Source of the DNA: Watersipora subatra
Taxonomy: Eukaryota > Bryozoa > Gymnolaemata > Cheilostomatida > Watersiporidae
Assembly: GCF_963576615.1 (NCBI RefSeq)
Contig: NC_088712.1
Span: 33,489,155-33,553,154, forward strand
Length of the DNA: 64,000 bases
Direction: 5' to 3'
The notes below the pieces were generated by a model. It was given only the letters and a program-made list of their open reading frames with translations, searched no databases and was not told where the DNA came from. Below, piece by piece: positions 11,612-22,930 of the stretch (positions are counted from its first letter, which is position 1; each line of letters starts with the position of its first letter). Made by a program: the position numbers and the translations under genes.

Positions 11612-13037
11612 GCACCTCACTGTGATTGGCTATAAAAGAGGCATAATCGTTATGGCAGCAACTAATATTGAGCGATGCTGGAAAATTACGTAACCTCAAC
11701 AAAATGTTGATGATTTACTTATGACTTCCAATACGCAAGCTTGAGATAATTACCACTGATTCTTGATCAGCAGCAGCGTTGCTGCCGGTAATTAATGATA
11801 GTGCTAATGACCTCTCATTATATGTTGACTCTTATTTTGTGTTGTTTTTTACTGATCATTGTTTCTAAATTACTTGGTTGTCTGTTTCAAGCTGAGTTGT
11901 TTTTATTAAATACATGTCTTGCTCTTTACACTCATGCTTTGACAAATAAAATGCATTTGAAGTGTCTGAATTGCAATTCCCAATTACATGCTTGAGTATT
12001 AACCTACCTACTGAAGGCAAACTCATGTGCCTAAATGTACAAAAAGGTTTTATCCAAGCACTTCAAAAATATTTTCGATTGACTTCTTGTTTCTTGGGTT
12101 GACACAAAAATGGTTCCAATCTGCATTAAGGTTATCGTGTCTTATTTTGGTGTGTTTTCGACAGCCCTAAGCGAGTAGCGAATATTGTGTATGAATAGCT
12201 ACTGAAATTGATGACCCATCACACTGATGACTTCTCCAATAATATGAGCATATTTTAAGGGTGTCATAGCGGGAACCTAAATAGGTGAAATGTGACAAAT
12301 TTGGTTTATCATTTAAAAAGAATGTTAAAGTGCTGTATACTAAATTTTAAGTTGGTAATGACATTTAGATACGCATGTGTATGTGGGGACACCAAGCCGT
12401 TTATTAGAAGCTGCCGATTATGGGCTCTCAGCAATAGACAGAAATAGTATTCTAGTTTTAGCTGTTTTAAGAAGAGATAATTGTTGTTAAAGATGTTTAT
12501 CTAAATTATTTTCTTACCAAAGACAGTAACTTACATAAAAACTTGCTGTTATACGTTCATCTTTGCACAACAACTCTTAAGTTCAACTTTAAGGGCATTA
12601 CTAGGAGGATTGTCTGTTTTGCCAAAATAACTAAATATTGCGTCTAAGTATGTGGGTTAGAGATGCTAAATAGCATAGCATAACTTTAAACATTAAAATG
12701 CGAGCAATGATTAATGGAAAACTTGAAGATATGGCATAATTTTTGAGTTTATACAATTGTATATGTTTTGATAAACATCAACGATGTGATATGACAGTAC
12801 ACAGGAATAATGTATCTATTTCAAAGACTTGTCACGGGAGAGTTTTTATATCTATGGGATGGAATGACTAACTCCGCTACAGCTGAGCTAGATAGAAGCC
12901 AAATCTATGTCCTTAAAACAACAGATGTAGCATCTATGGGTTATTCACATTTAAAAGAAACAAATACATCAGATGTAACACTTTAATCTCTCATGTTGTT
13001 TTAATTAAATGTACTGTGTGTTTATCCCATCTTATAC
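11549..13037. other. 3' UTR and downstream DNA of gene A
   Basis: After the stop come degenerate repeat units, then unique DNA nearly identical to 22866-24371. No further gene seen. The short open frame at 11795-11995 has a hydrophobic start but no splice, promoter or codon support, and its counterpart in copy 2 lies in the same downstream DNA. Confidence 0.55.
11945..11950 (+). terminator. Candidate poly(A) signal, gene A
   Basis: AATAAA about 400 bp after the stop. In gene B the matching site reads AAGTAAA (about 23284), so the canonical hexamer is absent there. Confidence 0.5.
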
Positions 13038-13044
13038 AAGTTAA

Positions 13045-13320
13045 AATTATCTCACAACCAAACGAGCGGAGCGAATGTTTGAGAGTTTTATGATAAATGC
13101 ATGTGCACACAACTCTCAAAAATTATTCATCAACAACGTCGCAAACCCTTGTACCGAAATCTCATCAACAAATTTAACCATTTTTGTGTAGAGTCGTTTA
13201 AGTATAATAATGATACAAAACACATAAAAACATATTTAATATGTTATCAAGTCTTTGAAAATTGTCGACATATTCCTAAACCTTACCCATCTGATCGGAT
13301 TATACACAAATACACATGCC
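13045..13320 (+). mobile_element. Dispersed repeat fragment (matches 33985-34240 inverted)
   Basis: Begins near ATTATCTCACAACCAAACGA, then AGCGGAGCGAATGTTTGAGA, TATGATAAATGCATGTGCAC and CCTTACCCATCTGATCGGAT. The same landmarks occur in order on the minus strand at 33985-34240. No coding potential; a non-autonomous transposon or old repeat of unknown class. Confidence 0.75.
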
Positions 13321-13520
13321 AAGCTTATGCATGTGCGCACATACACACACCATACCAAGCCACACGCACGCATGTATGCATGCGCAGGCACACACACCAC
13401 ACACTCAAGCACACAAACACGCGTGCACACCCACACACATACACACACACATACACACAAACACAGGCATGCACACACACACATGCACCATACACACCAC
13501 ACACACACACTCGCGCTTCA
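13321..13520 (+). repeat. CA-rich dispersed repeat, copy 2
   Basis: Interrupted CA tract matching 1-226 in inverted orientation, immediately after the dispersed element. The open frames across it are Thr/His or Cys/Val simple repeats and are rejected as genes. Confidence 0.75.
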
Positions 13521-14565
13521 TTAATTTAGATGGCAAGCAACTATTCAGTTGTCCATTCTTAAACTCAATCGATAAGAACAAATAATTTTCCAAAGATGAT
13601 GATAATCAAGTACTTCTATTGTTTTTGCAACTACCTTCATGTGAGTTGCAGTTTTAGGAGCCTAAAATATTTCAGACCAAGATCATGAGCGAATTGTTTG
13701 CTCACTAACAAGTTGTTTACCCAACTATGCTTGTTAATAATCTCTTCCCAAAATAACCCTACCACATAAAAACACCATGTAAAATTATAGGAAAACATTA
13801 AGTAGAGTTATGCAACAACTTGTAAATTTTACGCATTGTTATCTACTGTAAGCTGTATTACATGAAATTAGAATTTCTATGGCTAGCCTGTGCACCAACA
13901 AATGAAGTTAATATGCTCCGGCTGTCTATTAGGAAACTCAGAACAGATACTAACTATGTAAGAATTAATGCAGTAGAAATGCTGATAAACATGATGTATG
14001 GTACTAACATATCAACCAGGAAGAACTCTACCGCTATATAGTTACAATAACAAATACTTCAATTATTCACTTCTCTGAACTTGTTTGCTAAACATTGAGA
14101 TTTGACCTTCTAATACACCAAATTTATGGAGTCTTTGACAAAAAAGGCATTTTAATAGTTGAACTTTATTTCCAAAAGTCTAATCAGTGGTATTTATTGC
14201 CTGAGGTTACTGAGTGAGTTTATGACAAAGACATGTGTGCACCTGTATTTGTGCTAAGAGACTTGCAAAATATCGTGTGGAGGGTTTTATTTGGTCAAAT
14301 TTGAAAATAGACCTTGACTGCTTGGAATGAGATAAAATATCAACTTCTTTGCTCTTGATTGAAAATGCAAAATGCAATTTTAGAAAATGTTAGGAAAATT
14401 TGAATCAAAATTGTATTTCATGTAAATATTTTAAAATTAAATCATGAAGATTGTTTGTATCTTGTATCTGTAACTACAAAAACTCTATGGCGCGTACTTA
14501 CCATTATCAGGGAACTACAGTCCTTTCCTTCTCTCAACTTGCTGCTTTCAGAACTTGCTGCTATC
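13521..14565. other. Gene-free DNA between the duplication copies
   Basis: AT-rich, no ORF, no repeat family recognised. Confidence 0.45.
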
Positions 14566-15064
14566 AACACGCACACACACATACATATACACACACCACG
14601 CATGCACACACGCACACACGCACACACGAACACATGCACACACGCACACACGTACACACGCACACACACGCACACATACAACACACACGCACATACACAC
14701 ACACAACGCACATACACACACACACTCACACGAACACACACGCACACATACGCACACACACAACACACACGCACATACACACACACACACAACGCACATA
14801 CACACCACACACACACGCACGCACTCACATGCACACACATGCACACACTCGCACGCGCGCATACGCACACACACATACCGCACGCACCACACACCACAAA
14901 CACGCACACACATGCCATACGCACCACACACCACAAACATGCACACACACACAACACCCACACGCACGCATACACATGCACACACCGCATGCACTACACA
15001 CCACAAACACGCACACACAACACACACACCACAAGCACCACACCACAAACATACACACACGCAT
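14566..15064. repeat. Long interrupted CA microsatellite
   Basis: About 500 bp of CA with CG, TA and CCA interruptions, at the left edge of segmental copy 2. Copy 1 has only about 24 bp of CA at the same place. Long frames here are artefacts of low complexity. Confidence 0.95.
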
Positions 15065-16469
15065 GCGCGCAGATGACAAAAAATAGACACTTAGTTATAT
15101 ATAGACTAAAATGTTGATCATTTGGTAAATGCAACAATAAGAGGATAACTCCTAAAATAACTATGGAGATCCCCTGGGGCTTAAAAAATGCCAAATGGTT
15201 GATGAACTAAAGGCTAAGTATTTTATGCATGTTTTGTACTTTAAACTTCAGGTGGAAAACGTGATATTTTCAATGCGGTGTTTAAAGATTAAATTATTGT
15301 ACTCATCGAGTTTAGGTTGTAATTTAAATCATAAAAATCAGAATGAAAATTTATTTAAAAATTAAACATTGCTAAAATCTAATTAGAGCTAAAGAATGGG
15401 CACCTTTAAATAAAAACGAGTCAAGGACTTCATTGAGACACAATAATAGTCAATCAAGGTTTCCTTAACTGTCCAACCATTTACTCCAGTCGCAGAAAAA
15501 GGTGTGTCGGTCTATAAAAAAGATAGGATAATTTATGTGTCAAATGGCACACGATGGAAGTCATTATTCATGCCAACAAACTTTAACCAGAATGAGCTGC
15601 GTAAACTTTAGCACGCGCCGATGCAGGAAAAAGGCTGGTTTTATCAGCATGCCAGAGGTGATGCAGAATAGGAGGCCTTGACAAGGGCTTTAGTTAGCAA
15701 CATCTTACTAGGAGCAAGCGACTAACACAAACAGGAATGCTCTTATATGTCTAGTTAGTGTTAAAATAAGCCTAGGTTGTTTTAGAGTGTGTTATAGTGC
15801 GCTGCCAGTAGCACTTTCACTCGATAAGAAAATTGTATGTATAACGCAGGGGAGATAAATACAAATCTGTCTAAGTGACTGTTTAAGAACACCATACCGG
15901 TAATGAAATTAATAAATAAGTGGTTAGGCAAACATATTCCAATTTTCTATGCATGAAACTCTTTATTTTAGCAATATGAAAGGAGGTAATGAAAAGCATC
16001 TTTACAAAAATAAGTACACAAACAACATTTTTAGGAATCCGACACTTTAAAGGCCGAGTTAACCACTGCTCGGTGTTTTATATTGCCATTTGTTTAAACA
16101 TTCTGCTGAATTATGTTTCCAAAATTTGTACATAAACCTTATAATGTAATCTTAATTTTCTCAGTTTACCAGTTCCAGCTAGCTAGTGTAAATGCATGAG
16201 CGGTTAGGTTTGTCTTGTTTTGCATACTTTATGTACTTAAATACATTAGTTATAGACATACACGTGTGAGGCAATCAGTCAACCAATGGTGATAAATTGA
16301 TAAACACCTGCCTTTGGACAAATAATGTTCTTTTGGAAATAGAGATGAAACGACAAGCCTGAAGTTAAGATAGCTATGTTTCTCCTCCATATATTTAGTT
16401 TATCTATCTCCTAAAACCACAAACATTGGTAGACGAGTCCTTTTCCAATGCTATGACTTATTTATACAC

Positions 16470-16755
16470 TCTGACTCCACACACTGACTTCACACGCTGA
16501 CTTCACATGCTGATTTCACATGCCGACTTCATGCACTGACTTCATATGCTACCTTCATATGCTGACACGCCGACTTCATACGCTGACTTCACACACTGAC
16601 TTCACACGTGACTTCACACGCTGACTTAACATGCTGACTTCACACGTTGACTTCACACGCTGACTCCACATGCTGACTCCACACACTGATTTCACATGCT
16701 GACTTCACACGTTGACTTCACATGCTGACTTCACATGCTGACTTCACATGCTGAC
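16470..16755. repeat. 12-13-bp minisatellite, copy 2
   Basis: CTGACTTCACACG/CATGCTGACTTCA units; expanded relative to 5084-5270. Confidence 0.9.
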
Positions 16756-17390
16756 TTACTAAATCCCTGCCATAATATCATGTAAGATTCGTTGTGATGC
16801 CTTCCTCAAATAACAGATACCAGGAAACTACCTATGTGATCAGTTTTTTATTTTCACTCACTCAACATTTTGAGCATGATGATGAATGATGTGAGATTCT
16901 CAGGCTAATTCTTGGATGACAAGGGCACCTGTTAATACTCATTACATTCTATAACATTTATCTTGCAGATGTAAACAGAACTAATTTCATTATGCCTGTA
17001 AAAACTCTTAGGTATTCGAAATGGCTCCCGAGTTGAAACATTTTTAGCTCATTTGATCATTTTAAATTACTGCTAAAATTTATGTGTAATGTTTAAAAGT
17101 GTATACGGTTATTTTTATGACAATTTATATATTTGCTAACATGAGTGGGTATTGAAAGTATGTGGGAATTGTTGCCTAAGTTACAGCCTTAAACCACATG
17201 TACATGTAGCTTACATGGCAGTGTCTCGCATGTTCATTGGTCCCTATGCTAACATCCAAGGGGTAATATTTATCAGTTTTAGTATTTCAAATACTCCAAT
17301 ACCAGGGCAGCTATTCTCGTCATACTTTTTAACAATTCATTTCTTCATGTCCGATTAATAGTTCATGTTTTTGCACTAAAGGAAGTTGAA

Positions 17391-18120
17391 CATAAACACA
17401 CATAGCATGTAGCAAGCATGATATGTAATATAAATACACACGTAGCATGTAGCAAGCATGATATGTAATATAAATACACATGTAGCATGTAGCAAGCATG
17501 ATATGTAATATAAGTACACACGTAGCATTTAGCAAGCATGATATGTGATATAAATACACATGTAGCATGTAGCGAGCATGATATGTAATTTAATTACACA
17601 TTTAGCATGTAACAAGCATGATATGTAATATACATGTAAATACACACGTAGCATGTAGCAAGCATGATATGTAATATGAATACATACGTAGCATGTAGCA
17701 AGCATGATATGTAATATAATTACACATGTAGCATGTAGCAAGCATGATATGTAATATAAGTACACACATAGCATTTAGCGAGCATGATATGTAATATAAA
17801 TACACACGTAGCATGTAGCGAGCATGATATGTAATATAAATACACACGTAGCATGTAGCGTGCATGATATGTAATATAAATACACACGTAGCATGTAGCA
17901 AGCATGATATGTAATATAAATATGCACATAGCATGCAGCAAGCATGATATGTAATATAAATACGCACGTAGCATGTAGCGAGCATGGTATGTAATATAAA
18001 TACACACATAGCATGTAGCGAGCATGATATGTAATATAAATTCACACGTAGCATGTACCGAGCATGATATGTAATATAAATACACACATAGCATGTAGCG
18101 AGCATGATATGTAATATACA
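17391..18120. repeat. 40-bp minisatellite, about 18 units
   Basis: Same family as 6240-6485 (AGCATGATATGTAATATAAA), about three times more units. Frames in the minus direction (Tyr/His/Cys repeats) are array artefacts. Confidence 0.95.
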
Positions 18121-18124
18121 CAAC

Positions 18125-18785
18125 AAATAAGTTTTAGTTTCATTTTTTATATTAGTCCAGAGTTATTTATAAAATATAGAAATATTACTGAAGTATAGAA
18201 GTTCACTTGTCTACTTTATGGCCTACGTGTTATTATGCACTCTCCAGCAGCGTGTTTTGTCATCTGATGAATAGATGTACAATTGGCATTGCCATATAAA
18301 ACTTGCGAAACCTGGCTTCAAGGGTGATAGAAGACAATAAGAAATATATTTGTTTTTTTAAAATCTCTACTTAGCAAATTTTGCCAAATATTTTCGGGAC
18401 AAAGCTGTATCAAATTTTGAATTATTCGATTTTCCCTACAACCATAACACTTCTGTAAACCATGTAAATAACTGCTAAATTACCGTATAGGCAGAAATGG
18501 CAGAACAGTTAAGTCAGGGAAGCGTCTACCTAAAGTGGAGGTAGAGAGACTGGAAACTGGAAGTTTTAAGACTAGTCGAGTTATTAAACATGGCATCGCG
18601 ACCTTTAAATTATCGTAAGAAAGACTATGTTGACTAAAATTTTATTATCATTTATATTATTTCGATTAGTTTTAGTGTTTGGGAATTGAGCTAAAGCATC
18701 CTCTTCAGTGTTATAATCAGCAAAGGTCAGCTTGACCTTTAAACCGACCTTTACCTTGACTTTGACCTTTGCTCACAAAGGTAAC
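18125..18785. other. Insertion unique to duplication copy 2
   Basis: About 660 bp that has no equivalent between 6486 and 6560 of copy 1. No ORF. Near its right end it carries AGGTCAGCTTGACCT (18724-18738) and further TTGACCTTT half-sites. Origin unknown; a transposon or a sequence lost from copy 1. Confidence 0.6.
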
Positions 18786-18954
18786 TAGTTATACTGTATA
18801 AAACTGTTTAATAATTAAATGACGTGTAAGAATATAGTAAGCCTAATAAATAATACTGATTTTATTATAAGTCCATCAGAGACACGCTAACAAAGTATAG
18901 GCTTGGATAAGCTGAAAGGCAGAGGCAGCGATAGAGACACATATATATGGTGTA

Positions 18955-19205
18955 TTGTACTGTAATGTACTGTATTGTATTGTACTGTAATGTACTGTAT
19001 TGTATTGTACTGTAATGTACTGTATTGTACTGTAATGTACTGTAATGTACTGTATTGTACTGTATTGTACTGTATTGTATTGTACTGTAATGTACTGTAA
19101 TGTACTGCAATGTACTGTATTGTACTGTATTGTACTGTATTGTATTGTATTGTACTGTAATGTACTGTACTGTATTGTACTGTATTGTACTGTATTGTAT
19201 TGTAT
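18955..19205. repeat. TGTAY pentamer array
   Basis: About 50 pentamers of TGTAC, TGTAT and TGTAA. Expanded counterpart of 6715-6782. Confidence 0.95.
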
Positions 19206-19256
19206 GGTGTACCACATTCTAACTTAGAGAAGGTAAACTTTAAACAATCTATTTGT

Positions 19257-19712
19257 TCATTTTTATAGTTTTATACTTTTTCATTACGTTTTAACAGGGT
19301 GTTACCAAGTAGAGTCAAACTTATTTAACATTTTTCATTACGTTTCAACAGGGTGTTACCAAGTAGAGTCAAACTTATTTAACATTTTTCATTACATTTT
19401 AACAGGGTGTTTGTTACCAAGTAGAGTCAAACTTATTTAACATTTTTCATTACGTTTTAACAGGGTGTTTGTTACCAAGTAGAGTCAGACTTATTTAACA
19501 TTTTTCATTAAGTTTTAACAGGGTGTTACTAAGTAAAGCCAAACTTATTTAACATTTTTATTTACGTTTTAAAAGGGTGTTACCAAGTAGAGTCAAACTT
19601 ATTTAACATTTTTCATTACGTTGTAGCAGCGTGTTACCAAGTAGAGCCAAACTTATTTAACATTTTTCATTACGTTTTAACAGGGTGTTCCCAAGTAGAG
19701 TCAAACTTATTT
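19257..19712. repeat. 54-bp minisatellite upstream of gene B
   Basis: About eight units containing TTTTTCATTACGTTTTAACA and GGGTGTTACCAAGTAGAGTC. Gene A has a single copy at about 6855-6890. The array lies directly before the assembly gap. Confidence 0.92.
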
Positions 19713-19773
19713 TTAAAATCTTTTAACATAATAATGGATGCAAGTGGAATCAGAGGTTTGATGAAATTTGACA

Positions 19774-19973
19774 NNNNNNNNNNNNNNNNNNNNNNNNNNN
19801 NNNNNNNNNNNNNNNNNNNNNNNNNNNNNNNNNNNNNNNNNNNNNNNNNNNNNNNNNNNNNNNNNNNNNNNNNNNNNNNNNNNNNNNNNNNNNNNNNNNN
19901 NNNNNNNNNNNNNNNNNNNNNNNNNNNNNNNNNNNNNNNNNNNNNNNNNNNNNNNNNNNNNNNNNNNNNNNNN
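19774..19973. other. Assembly gap, exactly 200 N
   Basis: Two hundred N is a placeholder size. By alignment with copy 1 the missing DNA should hold the promoter, TATA box, ATGG exon and most of intron 1 of gene B, at least about 700 bp. The 60 bp left of the gap (GGATGCAAGTGGAATCAGAG) have no match in copy 1. Confidence 0.97.
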
Positions 19974-19983
19974 CTTGTTTTAG

Positions 19984-22865
19984 GTAGCAAAGTATGCGCA
20001 GCACTGGTCTTTGTCATGGTTCTAGGTGAGTCTATAGCTACAAATATTTCACTGAAGCCCTTTTGTCTTATTCTATAGCATAAACATGGCGTGTGAATAG
20101 TGCTGATGCATGCTGTTCATCTGTATTTGCATGTATATAACTTTTCATTATGACTGTCTGTCTGATCATCAAGGATATCTTTATATTTTAATAGATGTGT
20201 AAAAACTCATTTAGGCATTTAAACCAAAATTCATTAAGAAAAGGTGTGCCTTGCGTTGTTATGCCTAAACAATGTAAATTGTTTTATTTATTCATTTGTG
20301 TTAGCTTGTTATGTCATTATAACTTGTTATGCTAGTGTTAGGTAGCATAACAAGCTATAATAGCATAAAAAGGTAAAAAGTTATAACATAAGCATTAGCT
20401 AACATAAAATATATTCTTTTCTTACAGTTGCCATGACACTTGGGCATCAACCATCTTATCAACCTTCTCATCAACATACGCCCCACTCCTATGGTAAGAC
20501 CTTGCTCTTGCATATATTCATTTATTTAAAATATTTATCTATCATTATATTTATTTTCAATCACTTTATTGGCAATAAGTTAGTTTAAAAAGGAAATGTT
20601 TTGCAAAATATGTCATACAAGAACCATAAAACAGGGCAAACGCAACTCAATAAAATAAAATAAATGGTTTATAAACATTATTTTAACCCTTTTGCATGAA
20701 TCTACATCCTTTTTGTCTTTTTACCAGTCTACCCGTAGGAGATATAATCACATCAGATCCCATAATAAGTAGATGCTGTATACAACTTGCTGGAACACAT
20801 CTTACATAGCTAGCAGTACACTATAATATAGCTGGTGCACATCTTACATAGCTAGCAGTACACTATGGTATAGCTGGTACACATGTTACATAGCTAGCAG
20901 TACACTTTAGTATAACTGCTACACTTCTTACATAGCTAGTAGTACACTATAGTTTAGCCGGTACACACCTTACATAGCTAGCAGTACACTATAGTATAGC
21001 TGCTACACATCCTACATAGCTAGCAATACACTGTAGTATAGCTGGTACACATCTTACATAGCTAGCAGTACACTATAGTATAACTGCTACACATCTTACA
21101 TAGCTAGCAGTACACTATAGTTTAGCTAGTACACATGTTACATAGCTAGCAGTATACTAAAGCATAACCGGTACACATCTTACATAGCTAGCAGTACACT
21201 ATAGTATAACTGCTACACATTTTACATAGCTAGCAGTACACTAAAGTATAACCGGTACACTTCTTACATAGCTAGCAGTACACTATAGTATAGCTGCTAC
21301 ACATCCTACATAGCTAGCAGTACACTATAGTATAGCTGGTACACATCTTACATAGCTAGCAGTACACTATAGTATAACCGGTACACATCTTACATATCTA
21401 GCAGTACACTATAGTATAACTGCTACACATCTTACATAGCTAGCAGTACACTATAGTTTAGCTAGTACACATCTTACATAGCTAGCAGTATACTAAAGCA
21501 TAACCGGTACACTTCTTACATAGCTAGCAGTACACTATAGTATAACTGCTACACATCTTACATAGCTAGCAGTACACTATAGTTTAGCTAGTACACATCT
21601 TACATAGCTAGCAGTATACTAAAGCATAACCGGTACACTTCTTACATAGCTAGCAGTACACTATAGTATAGGTCGATGACTTCAGTAAAGTTATAGTGAC
21701 TTCCTAATGATTATGCATCTATTTAAGCTTTTATGTATTAGCGTATTTAGAGTAGATTTGTTCACAATCAATATGGGAATGAAACAGCTGAGAACACCTC
21801 AGTTGGGGCTTATCCTCTAGAAATAATGGTGATATTAAAGGCATCTGAGCTTGAAAGATTTTCAGAATAGTTTTAAAAGCAGATATATTTGTTATACAGG
21901 TTAAACAGGTATATGTTTTTCTAGCAAAATAATGTTAGTATTACTAAAACAATTAAACTAAATCGTAGATTTAATTTGTTGTCATGCCAATTTAAAAGTC
22001 TTCGAACATTTTGTTAATGCCTAGATATTTATCTGACTGCTATAACTATTATAGATAGTGAATACCTGCTAGAATGTGTCTTGTTCTACTGCCTGTAGTG
22101 GTCAAATACTGGTCTCAATGGGGGAGCTACGGAGCTTGTTCAGTAACTTGTGGATGGGGAGAGCAGCGCAGGTACAGAACGTGCCTATCTAAAACTCGAT
22201 ATGGATATGGGAACCCTGTCTATTTTTGCTTTGGACCAAGCTACAGCAGACAAAAATGCCATGCTGGGAACCCTAGTAAGCAAACACATTCATTATCCAA
22301 TGTTTAAACATAAGTATGAAAGAACACAACGTCGGTGCATGAGGGATTACAATGTCGGATATGATTCCATGTCTTTGCAAACTGTTTCTCTTTCTTAACA
22401 GTTGATGGTGAATGGTCGCACTGGTCATCGTGGGCAACTATCCAAGGATATAAAAAAAAGAGAACGAGACAATGTAACTACCCTCCACCAAGCTGTGGTG
22501 GAAGATACTGCTACGGATCCAGCATTGAAAAGAAGACTTCTTTACATTACCCGACACCTTCTACGCATTACCCGACACCTTCTCGACATTACCCGGCACT
22601 TTCTCCACATTACCCGACACCTTCTCGACATTACCCGACACCTTCTCAACATTACCCGACACCTTCTCCACATTACCCTACACCTTCTCCGCATTACCCG
22701 GCACCTTCTCGACATTACCCGACACCTTCTCGACATTACCCGACACCTTCTCCACATTACCCTACACCTTCTCCGCATTACCCGGCACTTTCTTCACATT
22801 ACCCGACACCTTCTCGACATTACCCGACACCTTCTCCGCATTACCGGGCACCTTCTCCATATTAA
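19984..22865 (+). CDS. Gene B: TSR protein with 15 HYPTPSP repeats (5' exon in gap)
   Basis: Paralogue of gene A. Visible exons 19984-20025, 20428-20493, 22099-22275 and 22402-22865 (stop TAA 22863-22865); the 4-nt ATGG exon falls in the N gap. With that exon the protein would be 250 residues. Exon lengths (42, 66, 177) and phase-1 GT-AG borders match gene A exactly; the last exon is 105 nt shorter, which is five 21-bp units. Differences from A include MTLG for MTHG at the signal cleavage area, VYFCFGPSYSRQKC for [14 protein letters not shown] in TSR1, and more [14 protein letters not shown] units. TSR1 keeps WSQWG and CSVTCG; TSR2 again lacks CSxTCG. No canonical poly(A) hexamer is visible where gene A has one. 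It reads as intact, but the gap leaves the 5' end unproven. Confidence 0.8.
20792..21670. repeat. 42-bp minisatellite in intron 3 of gene B
   Basis: About 21 units of the same family as 8441-10060. Its right end joins GGTCGATGACTTCAGTAAAG directly, so about 180 bp present in gene A is missing at the array edge. Confidence 0.95.
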
Positions 22866-22930
22866 CCGAAACCTTCTCCACATTAACCGACAGCTTCTCC
22901 ACATTACCCGACACCTCCACAGTCTCCGGC
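22545..22930 (+). repeat. 21-bp coding minisatellite of gene B
   Basis: Fifteen in-frame units to 22859, then TAT TAA. As in gene A, units continue beyond the stop and the next one also has TAA for TAC. Beyond that the same frame stays open to about 23031. Confidence 0.88.

Larger units (their letters stand above)
3653..13037 (+). repeat. Segmental duplication, copy 1 (carries gene A)
   Basis: The sequence from the short CA tract at 3653-3676 and GATGACAAAAAACAGACACC onward is collinear with 15065-24371. It ends near CATCTTATACAA (13034). Single-copy stretches are nearly identical by eye, while the internal tandem arrays differ strongly in copy number. Both left edges abut a CA microsatellite, which may mark the breakpoint. 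Confidence 0.9.

Noticed and set aside
10980-11702. 237-residue (+) and 228-residue (-) frames over the last exon of gene A
   Set aside because: Shadow frames of the 21-bp coding repeat. The true frame is fixed by splicing from TSR1, the [10 protein letters not shown] sequence and the matching frame in B, C and D.
14442-15117. Several 170-220-residue Thr/His or Cys/Val frames
   Set aside because: Low-complexity CA microsatellite translated in all frames.
18255-18285. CTGATGA hammerhead-like string
   Set aside because: No downstream GAAA with stem II pairing.
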